Origin: Rhodobacter sp.
Lineage (GTDB): Bacteria > Pseudomonadota > Alphaproteobacteria > Rhodobacterales > Rhodobacteraceae
NCBI GenBank assembly: GCA_020637595.1
Contig: JACKKE010000023.1
Location: forward strand, 1-9,603
DNA length: 9,603 bases
Direction: 5' to 3'
Both the position numbers and the translations under genes were made by a program. Below are positions 1 through 6,539 of this stretch, in pieces (positions within the stretch are counted from its first letter, which is position 1; each line of letters starts with the position of its first letter). The notes below the pieces were generated by a model. The model did not search any database and was not told the DNA's origin. It was given only the letters and a program-made list of their open reading frames with translations.

Positions 1-348
1 GACCAGCGTCTTGCCAAAGCCATCGACGACCCGCAGGTGCGGGCCTTCTTGCTCCAATCGCTGGACCTCAAGGCCGACCCGCCCCGCTGGCGGCTGAACC
101 TGGATGCGCTGGAACGTGCGATGCCCGGGGTCACCGGCTGGCCGGACACCGCCGGCCTGGCGCCCTATACCGGGCCGACGCTGTTCCTGACCGGGGCCGA
201 GTCCCCCTATGTGCGCCCGGAAGCGCGCGAAATGATCCGCGCCCTCTTCCCAAAGGCGCGGATGGCCAAGATCCCCGGCGCAGGCCACTGGCTGCACGCC
301 GAGAAACCGCGCGAATTCGAAGCCGCGCTGCGGGTTTTTCTGTCCTGA
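1..348 (+). CDS. alpha/beta hydrolase, C-terminal part (5' end outside window)
   Basis: The reading frame is open from base 1 and ends at TGA 346-348, so the gene starts before the window; 115 residues are visible. The segment has the C-terminal layout of the alpha/beta hydrolase fold: a strand 'TLFLTGAESPYV', a helix 'PEAREMIRALFP', a strand 'ARMAKIPGAGHW' and a final helix ending in 'RVFLS'. The His of GAGHW (codon 286-288) is the expected catalytic His. The G-x-x-S-x-Y-V motif and the GHW-x-HAEKP ending resemble YbfF-type esterases, where the acid residue is thought to lie elsewhere than the classical post-strand-7 Asp; here that position reads Ser. The nucleophile Ser and oxyanion region are not visible, so the substrate cannot be named; a small-ester or thioester hydrolase is most likely. 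It converges with the next gene, 18 nt away. Family assignment is fairly sure, substrate unknown. Confidence 0.85.
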   Translation, partial: DQRLAKAIDDPQVRAFLLQSLDLKADPPRWRLNLDALERAMPGVTGWPDTAGLAPYTGPTLFLTGAESPYVRPEAREMIRALFPKARMAKIPGAGHWLHAEKPREFEAALRVFLS

Positions 349-366
349 GCGAAGCCCCTGCGGCTG

Positions 367-549
367 TCAGGCTTCCTGCAGCTTCCTGGCGACGACCCAG
401 CAGACCGGCAGCGCAATGATCGCACCGATCACGGCCGATACGATGATCGACTGAACGTCATACATGTTCATCGTCACCGCCACGATAATGCCGATCCCGG
501 CCAGCGTCGTGCCGACAATCGAATACAGCAACATCATCAATCTGAACAT
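367..549 (-). CDS. small two-helix inner-membrane protein, function unknown
   Basis: A 60-residue protein starting MFRLMMLLYS. It has two hydrophobic segments, about residues 4-27 and 36-53, joined by a short polar turn (MNMYDVQS), and a basic tail (ARKLQEA). This is a hairpin membrane protein without a cleavable signal. An in-frame ATG 24 nt upstream (573) would add MIKTRGIT. I chose 549 because GAGGGA lies 5 nt before it (minus strand, about 555-560) and because a TATGAT hexamer (569-574) that could be a -10 element overlaps the upstream ATG. From memory, short Rhodobacteraceae proteins of this form are sometimes labelled 'CTP synthetase' in databases. No glutaminase or synthetase domain could fit in 60 residues, so such a label would be an error. 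The gene reads away from the lipoprotein gene on the same strand, 98 nt downstream of it. No function can be assigned. Confidence 0.75.
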   Translation of the reverse strand: MFRLMMLLYSIVGTTLAGIGIIVAVTMNMYDVQSIIVSAVIGAIIALPVCWVVARKLQEA

Positions 550-647
550 CGTGATCCCTCGTGTCTTGATCATAGCCAGAATAGACGCGGCCCCTCACGT
601 TTCCTTGATCTTGCGCAAATTCCGCAACAAAGAGTCGGATTCAGCGG

Positions 648-950
648 CTAATCGCAGGCCAACCGCGCCGTCATCACGCTGCTGTCACCGCGCGCGCTGC
701 CCTCGACCAGTGCGCAGCCCGTCGCCCGCACCGCCGCCTGCTGCATCGCCTCGACAATCGCCGGCTGTTCCGCCCTGCGGGCATAGCCCATACGGATCAC
801 CTGCACCCGTGGCCGGGGCACGTCGGTGCCGGTGTAGACGATATAGCGGCGACCGCCGATGACCTGTTCGACCGGGGCGGCCCCCCAAAAGGCACGGTCG
901 GGCGAGGCGCAGGCGGCAAGCAGGGCCAGAAGGGGAATCAGCCGGATCAT
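648..950 (-). CDS. small putative outer-membrane lipoprotein
   Basis: A 100-residue protein with a textbook short lipoprotein signal: MIR, then the hydrophobic run LIPLLALL, then the lipobox L-A-A-C with Cys14 as the expected lipidated residue. The +2 residue is Ala rather than Asp, which by the usual rule favours the outer membrane. The mature part (about 86 residues) has a predicted strand-rich middle (RRYIVYTGTDV, RVQVIRMGY), a helix (PAIVEAMQQAAVRATG) and two further cysteines, Cys79 and Cys99, near the C-terminus that could form a disulfide in the periplasm. No catalytic motif is visible. The start is fixed by the signal peptide; there is no strong Shine-Dalgarno sequence before it. A CtrA-like box lies 22 nt upstream. 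I do not recognise the family; the lipoprotein call is solid, the role unknown. Confidence 0.8.
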   Translation of the reverse strand: MIRLIPLLALLAACASPDRAFWGAAPVEQVIGGRRYIVYTGTDVPRPRVQVIRMGYARRAEQPAIVEAMQQAAVRATGCALVEGSARGDSSVMTARLACD

Positions 951-972
951 GCGGTCAGGCTGCCGTATCCCG

Positions 973-988
973 GTTAACGGCCGGTTAA
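973..988 (-). promoter_or_regulatory. candidate CtrA-binding box (TTAA-N7-TTAAC)
   Basis: Read on the minus strand the bases are TTAACCGGCCGTTAAC, an exact match to the full CtrA consensus TTAA-N7-TTAAC of Alphaproteobacteria. On the plus strand it appears as part of two CCGGTTAA repeats 11 bp apart (970-977 and 981-988). It sits 22 nt before the lipoprotein start and about 47 nt before the likely tRNA transcription start. That close to the lipoprotein ATG it would overlap core promoter positions, which fits repression or a very short leader. The match is seen directly; binding is inferred. Confidence 0.45.
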
Positions 989-1000
989 GCCTACCCGGTC

Positions 1001-1028
1001 TTGCGAGCGGCGGCCGCTTCGCTATATC
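1001..1028 (+). promoter_or_regulatory. probable sigma-70 promoter of tRNA-Val
   Basis: TTGCGA (1001-1006) and TATATC (1023-1028) are separated by 16 nt; each matches four of six bases of the sigma-70 consensus. Transcription would begin near 1035, a few bases before the mature tRNA 5' end at 1039, which is the usual arrangement for a monocistronic tRNA gene. Confidence 0.5.
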
Positions 1029-1038
1029 AGGGCCAGGC

Positions 1039-1114
1039 GGGTGATTAGCTCAGTTGGTAGAGCGTCTCGTTTACACCGAGAATGTCGGCGGTTCGAGTCC
1101 GTCATCACCCACCA
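1039..1114 (+). tRNA. tRNA-Val, anticodon TAC
   Basis: A complete 76-nt cloverleaf. The acceptor arm is GGGTGAT (1039-1045) pairing with ATCACCC (1104-1110). The D arm is GCTC/GAGC with loop AGTTGGTA. The anticodon stem is TCTCG/CGAGA with loop TTTACAC, placing the anticodon TAC at 1072-1074. The T arm is GGCGG/CCGTC (one G-U pair) with loop TTCGAGT. The discriminator is A1111 and the CCA end is encoded (1112-1114). TAC reads GTA and, with the usual U34 modification, other valine codons. No second tRNA follows; 123 nt of non-coding DNA separate it from the regulator gene. Confidence 0.97.
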
Positions 1115-1195
1115 TCCCACCCTCATTCGCCAATCCGCATCCCGCCACGATCCGCGCGCGGGAATCGCTTGCCCGTTCGGTCGCGCGCCTCTATG

Positions 1196-1233
1196 TATTC
1201 TGCATATGAAACGGCATTCTTGTCACGGAACGC
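1196..1233 (+). promoter_or_regulatory. candidate tandem operator for the IclR-family regulator
   Basis: Two imperfect 19-bp copies lie head to tail, 1196-1214 and 1215-1233. They share ATTCT at the left and G-x-AACG at the right (11 of 19 positions by eye). Each has a TTC...GAA inverted-repeat character, and the first contains a TGCATATG core like that reported for some IclR operators. The second copy covers the probable ribosome-binding bases GGAA (1227-1230) of the regulator gene. A weak promoter (TTGCCC 1169-1174, 17-nt spacer, TATGTA 1192-1197) lies just before. IclR proteins commonly bind paired sites as tetramers and repress their own genes, which this placement would allow. The repeat is seen; its function is inferred. 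Confidence 0.35.
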
Positions 1234-1237
1234 GCAC

Positions 1238-2038
1238 ATGAGCGACGACACCGCCCAGGGGCGGCCTGTCGGGGCGCTGGTGCATGCGTTGCGCATCCTG
1301 CGCCACCTTGCGGCCGAGGGCACGTCCGAGGGCGTGACGGCGATTGCCCGCGCGACGGGGGTCAATGGCTCGACCTGTTTCAACATCCTGCGCACGCTGA
1401 CGGCCGAGGGGCTGGTGGTCTTCGATCCCGCCGACAAGACCTATCGCCCGGGGTTCGGCCTGGTCGAACTGGCGATCGGCGTTCTGGGCACCAACCCCTC
1501 GGAGCTGATCCACCCGGAACTCGAGCGTCTGACGCGCGAACACCGCACGATGATGACGCTCTGGCACATCACCGACAGCGACCGCTTCGTGCTGATCGAC
1601 CGGGCCTATGACCCCACCGCGACGCGGGTCGAGATGCCGCAGGGCATGCGGCTGCCGGCGATGATCGGCGGCATCGGCCGGATGATCGCCGCGCATCGCA
1701 ACCTGCCCGAGGACGAGCTGAAACGCGCCTTCGACAAGCTGCGCTGGCAATCGCCCCCGACCTTCGAGGCCTACAAGGAAGGCGTCGCCCAGGCCCGGCT
1801 GCGCGCCTATTCCATCGACAACGGCCAGGTCTATTCCGGCGTTGACGTGATCAGTGCCTTGATCCGCGACGCGGCCGGCACGCCGCGCTATGGTATCAGC
1901 AGCATCTCGCTGGTGGGGCAGACCACGCCCGAGACCCAGCATGCCATCGGCCGCGAGCTGGCGCGCACCGGCGCCCGGCTCGGCCACGCGATTTTCCCGC
2001 CCCACGGGGCGGTCCCGGACACACGACCACCGCGATGA
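1238..2038 (+). CDS. IclR-family transcriptional regulator
   Basis: 266 residues, the usual IclR length. The N-terminal winged helix-turn-helix spans about residues 10-75, with the scaffold ALVHALRILRHLA, the helix pair 'VTAIARATGVNGSTCFNIL' and the wing 'EGLVVFDPADKTYRPG'. The C-terminal GAF-like effector domain runs from about residue 85 to 255. The frame stays open upstream, with another ATG at 1193, but 1238 gives the normal domain start and has GGAA seven nt before it; the upstream ATG lies in the candidate promoter and operator. The stop TGA (2036-2038) is followed after 14 nt by the beta-oxidation gene and touches its Shine-Dalgarno sequence, so the two are almost certainly co-transcribed. 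It probably controls this operon in response to an acyl-CoA or acid intermediate. Family very sure; ligand and sign of regulation unknown. Confidence 0.93.
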   Translation: MSDDTAQGRPVGALVHALRILRHLAAEGTSEGVTAIARATGVNGSTCFNILRTLTAEGLVVFDPADKTYRPGFGLVELAIGVLGTNPSELIHPELERLTREHRTMMTLWHITDSDRFVLIDRAYDPTATRVEMPQGMRLPAMIGGIGRMIAAHRNLPEDELKRAFDKLRWQSPPTFEAYKEGVAQARLRAYSIDNGQVYSGVDVISALIRDAAGTPRYGISSISLVGQTTPETQHAIGRELARTGARLGHAIFPPHGAVPDTRPPR

Positions 2039-2044
2039 AGGAGG
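2038..2044 (+). promoter_or_regulatory. strong Shine-Dalgarno site setting the start at 2053
   Basis: AAGGAGG begins on the last base of the regulator's stop codon and lies 8 nt before ATG 2053. It rules out the in-frame ATG at 2035, which lies upstream of it and would add MKEEPS. It also suggests coupling of translation to the regulator. Confidence 0.8.
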
Positions 2045-2052
2045 AGCCATCC

Positions 2053-4143
2053 ATGAACGGTCCCGTCAGTTTCGAAACCCACGGCGAGATCGGCGTCATT
2101 CGCGTCGACAATCCCCCGGTGAACGCCACCAGCCAGGCGGTGCGCGCCGGGCTCATCGCCGCGGCCGATGCCTTTGCCGCGTCGGACGCCAAGGTCGCGG
2201 TGATCGTCGCCGAGGGCCGGACCTTCATCGCCGGCGCCGACATCACCGAATTCGGCAAGCCCCCGATGGAGCCCCACCTGCCGGACGTAATCCACCACAT
2301 CGAGGCGCTGAAAAAACCCGTGGTCTGCGTGATCCACGGCACCGCGCTGGGTGGCGGGTTCGAGGTGGCGCTGGGTTCGCATTATCGGGTGATGGTCAAG
2401 GGCGCCAAGATCGGCCTGCCCGAGGTGAACCTGGGCCTGATCCCCGGCGCCGGCGGCACCCAGCGCCTGCCGCGTCTGATCGGCATGATCCCGGCCTGCG
2501 AAATCTTCACCTCGTCGCGCCAGGTCGGCGCCGATGAATGCGTCAAGCTGGGGATCGCGGATGCGGTCTCGACCGAAGCGCCGTTCGAGGCGGGCATGAG
2601 CTTCGCCCGCAAGGTGCTGGCCGAGGGGCTGGGCGTGCGCCGGGTCAGCGAGATGACCGTGCCGGCCTATGCGGCGGCGGATCTGGAGGCACTGAAGGCC
2701 AAGGTGGCGCGCGCCAACAAGGGCCATGTCTGCCATCTGAAGGGCATCGACGTGGCGGTCGAGGGCACCAAGCTGCCATTCTCCGAAGGCATGAAGATGG
2801 AGCGCGCGGCCTTCTGGGAGCTGATGCAGACCCCGCAGCGCGCGGCGATGATCCATGCGTTCTTTTCCGAGCGCAAGGTCGCCAGCCTGCCGGAACTCAA
2901 GGGCGTCAGCCCCCGTCCGCTGGGCCATGTCGGCGTGATCGGCGGCGGCACGATGGGCGGCGGCATCGCGGTTGCCTGCCTGCTGAACGGCCTCAAGGTC
3001 ACGCTGATCGAACGCGACGCCGAGGCGGTCGAACGCGCGCATACCGGCATCGCCCGGATGTTGGCCGACAGCGTCAAGCGCGGCAAGCTGGGCGCGGATG
3101 CGCGCGATGCGCTCTTGGCGGAAAAGCTGGTGACCACCTCGGATTACCCCAGCCTCGCCGCAGCGGATCTGATCATCGAGGCGGTTTTCGAATCGATGGA
3201 CGTGAAAAAGGACGTCTTTACCAAACTCGACGCCATCGCCCGTCCCGGCGCGATCCTGGCGTCGAACACCAGTTATCTGGACGTCGACGAAATCGCCGCC
3301 TGCACCAAGCGCCCGCAGGACGTGATCGGGCTGCACTTCTTCTCGCCGGCGCATGTGATGCGTCTGCTGGAGATCGTCGTCGCCGGGAAAACCGCGCCTG
3401 ACGTCGTCGCCACCGGCTTTGCCCTGGCCAAGGCGCTGAAGAAGGTGCCGGTGCGCGCCGGCGTCTGCGACGGATTCATCGGCAACCGCATCCTGAAGAC
3501 CTATCGCACCGCCGCCGACATCATGGTGCTGGAAGGGGCCTCGCCCTTCCAGGTGGACAAGGCGCTGGAGGAGTTCGGCTTTGCGATGGGGCCCTATGCG
3601 GTCGCGGACCTGGCCGGCATCGACATCGGCTATCTGACCCGCCAGCGTCTGGCGCCGACGCGCAAGCCGGGTGAGCGGTTCGGGGAGTGGGGCGATGTCC
3701 TCTATGAGATGGGGCGTCTGGGCCGCAAGTCCGGGCATGGCCATTACATCTATGACGAAACCAGCCCCAAAGGCCGCCCCGACCCCGAGGTCGAGGAGAT
3801 CATCGCGCGTGAGCGCAAGGCCAAAGGCATCACCCCGCGCGCCTTCTCGGATGCGGAAATCGTCGAACGCTACATGGCGGCGATGATCAACGAGGGCGCG
3901 AAGGTGGTCGGCGAAGGCATCGCCCTGCGCCCGCTCGACGTCGATGTGACCAAGCTGATGGGCTACGGCTTTCCGCGGTTCCGCGGTGGGCCGATGCACT
4001 ATGCCGACCACATCGGTCTGGCCAAGGTCCTGGGGACCATCGAAGACGCCCACAAGGCTGGCGACGACATCTTCGCGCCTGCCCCGCTTTTGCAGAAACT
4101 GGTGGCCGAAGGCCGCAGCTTTGACAGCCTGAACAAGGAGTGA
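2053..4143 (+). CDS. bifunctional enoyl-CoA hydratase / 3-hydroxyacyl-CoA dehydrogenase (FadB/PimF-like)
   Basis: 696 residues with the domain order of multifunctional beta-oxidation enzymes; it hydrates 2-enoyl-CoA and then oxidises 3-hydroxyacyl-CoA with NAD. The N-terminal crotonase domain (about 1-190) has the oxyanion-loop motif AGADITEFG and both hydratase glutamates: Glu104 in GGGFEVALG and Glu124 in GLPEVNLGLIPGAGG, 20 residues apart as in rat hydratase (144/164). The Rossmann domain follows (about 292-470) with GGGTMGGG at 297-304 and an acidic end of beta-2 (LIERD) that favours NAD over NADP. The dehydrogenase dyad is His428 in GLHFFSP and Glu440, the standard 12-residue spacing. 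Two C-terminal dehydrogenase domains start at DGFIGNR (473 on). All catalytic residues are present, so both activities should be intact. The gene ends 5 nt before the thiolase. Chain-length or dicarboxylate preference cannot be read. Confidence 0.95.
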   Translation: MNGPVSFETHGEIGVIRVDNPPVNATSQAVRAGLIAAADAFAASDAKVAVIVAEGRTFIAGADITEFGKPPMEPHLPDVIHHIEALKKPVVCVIHGTALGGGFEVALGSHYRVMVKGAKIGLPEVNLGLIPGAGGTQRLPRLIGMIPACEIFTSSRQVGADECVKLGIADAVSTEAPFEAGMSFARKVLAEGLGVRRVSEMTVPAYAAADLEALKAKVARANKGHVCHLKGIDVAVEGTKLPFSEGMKMERAAFWELMQTPQRAAMIHAFFSERKVASLPELKGVSPRPLGHVGVIGGGTMGGGIAVACLLNGLKVTLIERDAEAVERAHTGIARMLADSVKRGKLGADARDALLAEKLVTTSDYPSLAAADLIIEAVFESMDVKKDVFTKLDAIARPGAILASNTSYLDVDEIAACTKRPQDVIGLHFFSPAHVMRLLEIVVAGKTAPDVVATGFALAKALKKVPVRAGVCDGFIGNRILKTYRTAADIMVLEGASPFQVDKALEEFGFAMGPYAVADLAGIDIGYLTRQRLAPTRKPGERFGEWGDVLYEMGRLGRKSGHGHYIYDETSPKGRPDPEVEEIIARERKAKGITPRAFSDAEIVERYMAAMINEGAKVVGEGIALRPLDVDVTKLMGYGFPRFRGGPMHYADHIGLAKVLGTIEDAHKAGDDIFAPAPLLQKLVAEGRSFDSLNKE

Positions 4144-4148
4144 CCGCC

Positions 4149-5324
4149 ATGAAAGACGCCGTTATCGTTTCGACCGCCCGCACCGCCATCGGCAAGGCCT
4201 ATCGCGGGGCGTTCAACATCACCCACGGCGCGACCATCGCCGGCCACGCCGCAACCCACGCGGTGCAGCGCGCGGGGATCGACCCGGCGCTGATCGAGGA
4301 TTCGATCTGGGGCTGCGCGATCCCGGAGAACGTGACCGGCGGCAATATCGGCCGCCAGATCGCGATCCGCGCCGGCCTGCCGGTTTCGGTCGCCGGGGCC
4401 ACGGTCAACCGCTTTTGCGCCTCGGGCCTGCAGGCCATCGCGCAGGCCGCGCACATGATCCAGAACGAAGGCGCCCGCGCCATGCTGGCCGGTGGGGTGG
4501 AAAGCATCAGCCTGAACCAGCCCAGCCCGCGCAACGCGCCCGAGGCCTGGATCATGGAACACAAGCCCGCCGTCTATCTGCCGATGATCGACACCGCCGA
4601 TATCGTCGCCGGGCGCTATGGCGTCAGCCGCGAATATCAGGACGAATACGCCCTGCGCAGCCAGCAGCGCATCGCCGCGGCGCAGGCCTCGGGCCTCTTC
4701 GCCGATGAGATCGTGCCGATGGATGTCACGATGGCGACCAAGGACAAGGCCACCGGCGAGATCAGCCAGCACGCCGTGACGCTGAGCCAGGACGAATGCA
4801 ACCGCCCCTCCACCACGCTCGACGGTCTCGCCAGCCTCGAACCGGTGCGCGGTCCGGGCAATTTCGTCACCGCCGGCAACGCCAGCCAGCTTTCGGACGG
4901 CGCCGCCGCGCTGATCCTGATGGAGGCCGGCGAGGCCTCCCGTGCGGGGCTGGAACCGCTGGGCGCGTTCCGCGGCTATGCCGTCGCCGGCTGCGAGCCC
5001 GACGAGATGGGCATCGGCCCGGTCTTTGCCATCCCGCGCCTGCTGGAGCGTCACGGGCTGAAGATCGACGACATCGACCTGTGGGAACTGAACGAGGCCT
5101 TTGCGTCGCAATGCCTCTATTGCCGCGATCAGCTGGGCATCGACCCCGAGAAATACAACGTCAACGGCGGCTCGATCGCGATCGGCCACCCCTATGGCAT
5201 GTCGGGCGCGCGGATGACCGGGCATGTCCTGCTGGAAGGCAAGCGGCGCGGCGCGAAATGGGGCGTCGTGACGATGTGCATCGGCGGCGGCGCGGGTGCT
5301 GCCGGTCTCTTTGAAATCTTCTGA
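4149..5324 (+). CDS. acetyl-CoA acyltransferase (thiolase)
   Basis: 391 residues, typical for a degradative thiolase. It cleaves 3-oxoacyl-CoA with CoA to give acetyl-CoA and a shortened acyl-CoA, the last step of the cycle. The nucleophile is Cys90 in NRFCASGLQA. The catalytic His347 is in NGGSIAIGHPYGMSGAR and the second cysteine, Cys377, in MCIGGGAGAAG; all three family signatures are intact. The sequence begins MKDAVIVSTARTAIGKAYRG, the normal thiolase N-terminus. ATG 4149 is preferred over the in-frame GTG 4140 because AAGGAG (4135-4140) lies 8 nt before it, inside the end of the upstream gene. The gap to the hydratase/dehydrogenase gene is 5 nt and to the next gene 12 nt. It corresponds to the PimB position in the R. 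palustris pim operon; a biosynthetic acetoacetyl-CoA role (PhaA) is less likely in this context. Confidence 0.94.
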   Translation: MKDAVIVSTARTAIGKAYRGAFNITHGATIAGHAATHAVQRAGIDPALIEDSIWGCAIPENVTGGNIGRQIAIRAGLPVSVAGATVNRFCASGLQAIAQAAHMIQNEGARAMLAGGVESISLNQPSPRNAPEAWIMEHKPAVYLPMIDTADIVAGRYGVSREYQDEYALRSQQRIAAAQASGLFADEIVPMDVTMATKDKATGEISQHAVTLSQDECNRPSTTLDGLASLEPVRGPGNFVTAGNASQLSDGAAALILMEAGEASRAGLEPLGAFRGYAVAGCEPDEMGIGPVFAIPRLLERHGLKIDDIDLWELNEAFASQCLYCRDQLGIDPEKYNVNGGSIAIGHPYGMSGARMTGHVLLEGKRRGAKWGVVTMCIGGGAGAAGLFEIF

Positions 5325-5336
5325 CCGGAGGGCGCG

Positions 5337-6527
5337 ATGGACCTGAACTATACCCCCGACGAACTTGCCTTCCGCGACGAGGTGCGGGCCTTCATCAAGG
5401 ACAACCTGCCCGCCGACATCGCCCGGCGCGTGGGCTCGGGCGAGCCGCTGACCAAGGCGGATATGGACCTCTGGCACAGCCGGCTGAACGCCAAGGGCTG
5501 GCTGGCCGGTTCCTGGCCCCGCGAGTTCGGCGGCCAGTCCTGGACCGCCGTGCAAAAGCACATCTTCGAAGAGGAATACGCCGCCGCCCATGCGCCGCGG
5601 ATCGTGCCCTTCGGCGTGGCGATGCTGGGCCCGGTGCTGCAGGCCTTCGGCAGCAAGGCGCAGCAGGATTACTACCTGCCCCGCATCCTCTCGGGCGAGG
5701 ACTGGTGGTGCCAGGGCTATTCCGAACCCGGCGCGGGCTCGGACCTGGCCAGCCTGAAGACCCGGGCGGTGCGCGACGGCGACCATTATGTCGTCAACGG
5801 CCAGAAGACCTGGACCACGCTCGGCCAGTTCGCCAACAAGATCTTCTGCCTGGTGCGCACCTCGACCGAGGGCAAGCCGCAGGAGGGCATCAGCTTCCTG
5901 CTGATCGACATGGACACCCCCGGCATCGAGGTGCGCCCGATCATCCTGATCGACGGCGTGCACGAGGTGAACGAGGTCTGGTTCACCGATGTCCGCGTGC
6001 CGGTCGAGAACCTGGTGGGCAAGGAGAACGAGGGCTGGACCTATGCCAAATATCTTCTGACCCATGAGCGCACCGGCATCGCCGGCGTGGGCTTTGCCAC
6101 CGCGGCCCTCGACAGCCTCAAGCGCATCGCCCGGACCGAGATGAACCACGGCCGCCCGCTGATCGAGGATCCGCATTTCGCCGCCCGGCTGGCGCGGATC
6201 GAGATCGAGCTGATGGCGATGGCAACGACCAACCTGCGCGTCGTCGCCGGCGCGGCCGAGGGCAAAGCCCCGGGCGCCGAAAGCTCGATGCTGAAGGTCA
6301 AGGGCTCGATCCTGCGCCAGCAGATCAACGACCTGGCGCGCCGCGCGGTCGGTCCCTGGGCAGTGCCCTTCGTCTCCGAGGATCTCGAAGGCAACATCTA
6401 CCACCCGGGGCCGGAGTATTCGGCGCGGGTCGCCAACAGCTACCTCAACAACCGCAAGATCTCGATCTATGGCGGCTCGAACGAGGTGCAGCGCGGCATC
6501 ATCACCAAGGCGATCCTGGGGCTCTGA
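5337..6527 (+). CDS. acyl-CoA dehydrogenase, large catalytic subunit (PimC-like)
   Basis: 396 residues with the full acyl-CoA dehydrogenase fold: N-terminal helical domain (about 1-120), beta domain (about 121-230) with the FAD/substrate motifs QGYSEPGAGSDLA and GQKTWTT, and C-terminal helical domain. It introduces a 2,3 double bond using FAD, passing electrons to ETF. The position of MCAD Glu376 is Gly379 (IYGGSNEVQR), but Glu244 in THERTGIAG aligns with the catalytic Glu254 of isovaleryl-CoA dehydrogenase and is the probable base. The R-x-Q-F-G motif of ordinary ACADs is absent; GRPLIEDP stands there. This pattern is typical of the catalytic chain of heteromeric ACADs, and the protein closely recalls pimeloyl-CoA dehydrogenase large subunit PimC. 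GGAGG lies 5 nt before the start. The partner chain follows after 12 nt. Substrate is inferred only by resemblance. Confidence 0.92.
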   Translation: MDLNYTPDELAFRDEVRAFIKDNLPADIARRVGSGEPLTKADMDLWHSRLNAKGWLAGSWPREFGGQSWTAVQKHIFEEEYAAAHAPRIVPFGVAMLGPVLQAFGSKAQQDYYLPRILSGEDWWCQGYSEPGAGSDLASLKTRAVRDGDHYVVNGQKTWTTLGQFANKIFCLVRTSTEGKPQEGISFLLIDMDTPGIEVRPIILIDGVHEVNEVWFTDVRVPVENLVGKENEGWTYAKYLLTHERTGIAGVGFATAALDSLKRIARTEMNHGRPLIEDPHFAARLARIEIELMAMATTNLRVVAGAAEGKAPGAESSMLKVKGSILRQQINDLARRAVGPWAVPFVSEDLEGNIYHPGPEYSARVANSYLNNRKISIYGGSNEVQRGIITKAILGL

Positions 6528-6539
6528 GGGGGAACGGAC

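Noticed and set aside
351..375. GAAGCC/GGCTTC inverted repeat between the hydrolase and the small membrane protein, as a two-way terminator.
   Set aside because: Only 6 bp with a 13-nt loop and no T-run on either side; support is too weak.
464..862. Plus-strand open frame of about 130 codons across the two small envelope genes.
   Set aside because: It runs opposite a clear membrane protein and a clear lipoprotein, is rich in Pro, Arg and Ser, and shows no recognisable domain or ribosome-binding site.
1039..1114. tRNA-Val as a possible integration site, with the regulator-to-thioesterase block as an island.
   Set aside because: I found no copy of the tRNA 3' end in the 7949-8141 region, no integrase, and no change of base or codon style across the block.
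1148..1167. Imperfect inverted repeat CGAT...ATCG around a GCGCGC core after the tRNA, as a terminator.
   Set aside because: The stem is short and interrupted, and no T-run follows; a GC-rich coincidence is more likely.
1082..1237. Longer version of the IclR regulator beginning within the tRNA gene or at ATG 1193.
   Set aside because: The extension would overlap the tRNA or the candidate promoter, and the added residues do not match the normal IclR N-terminus.
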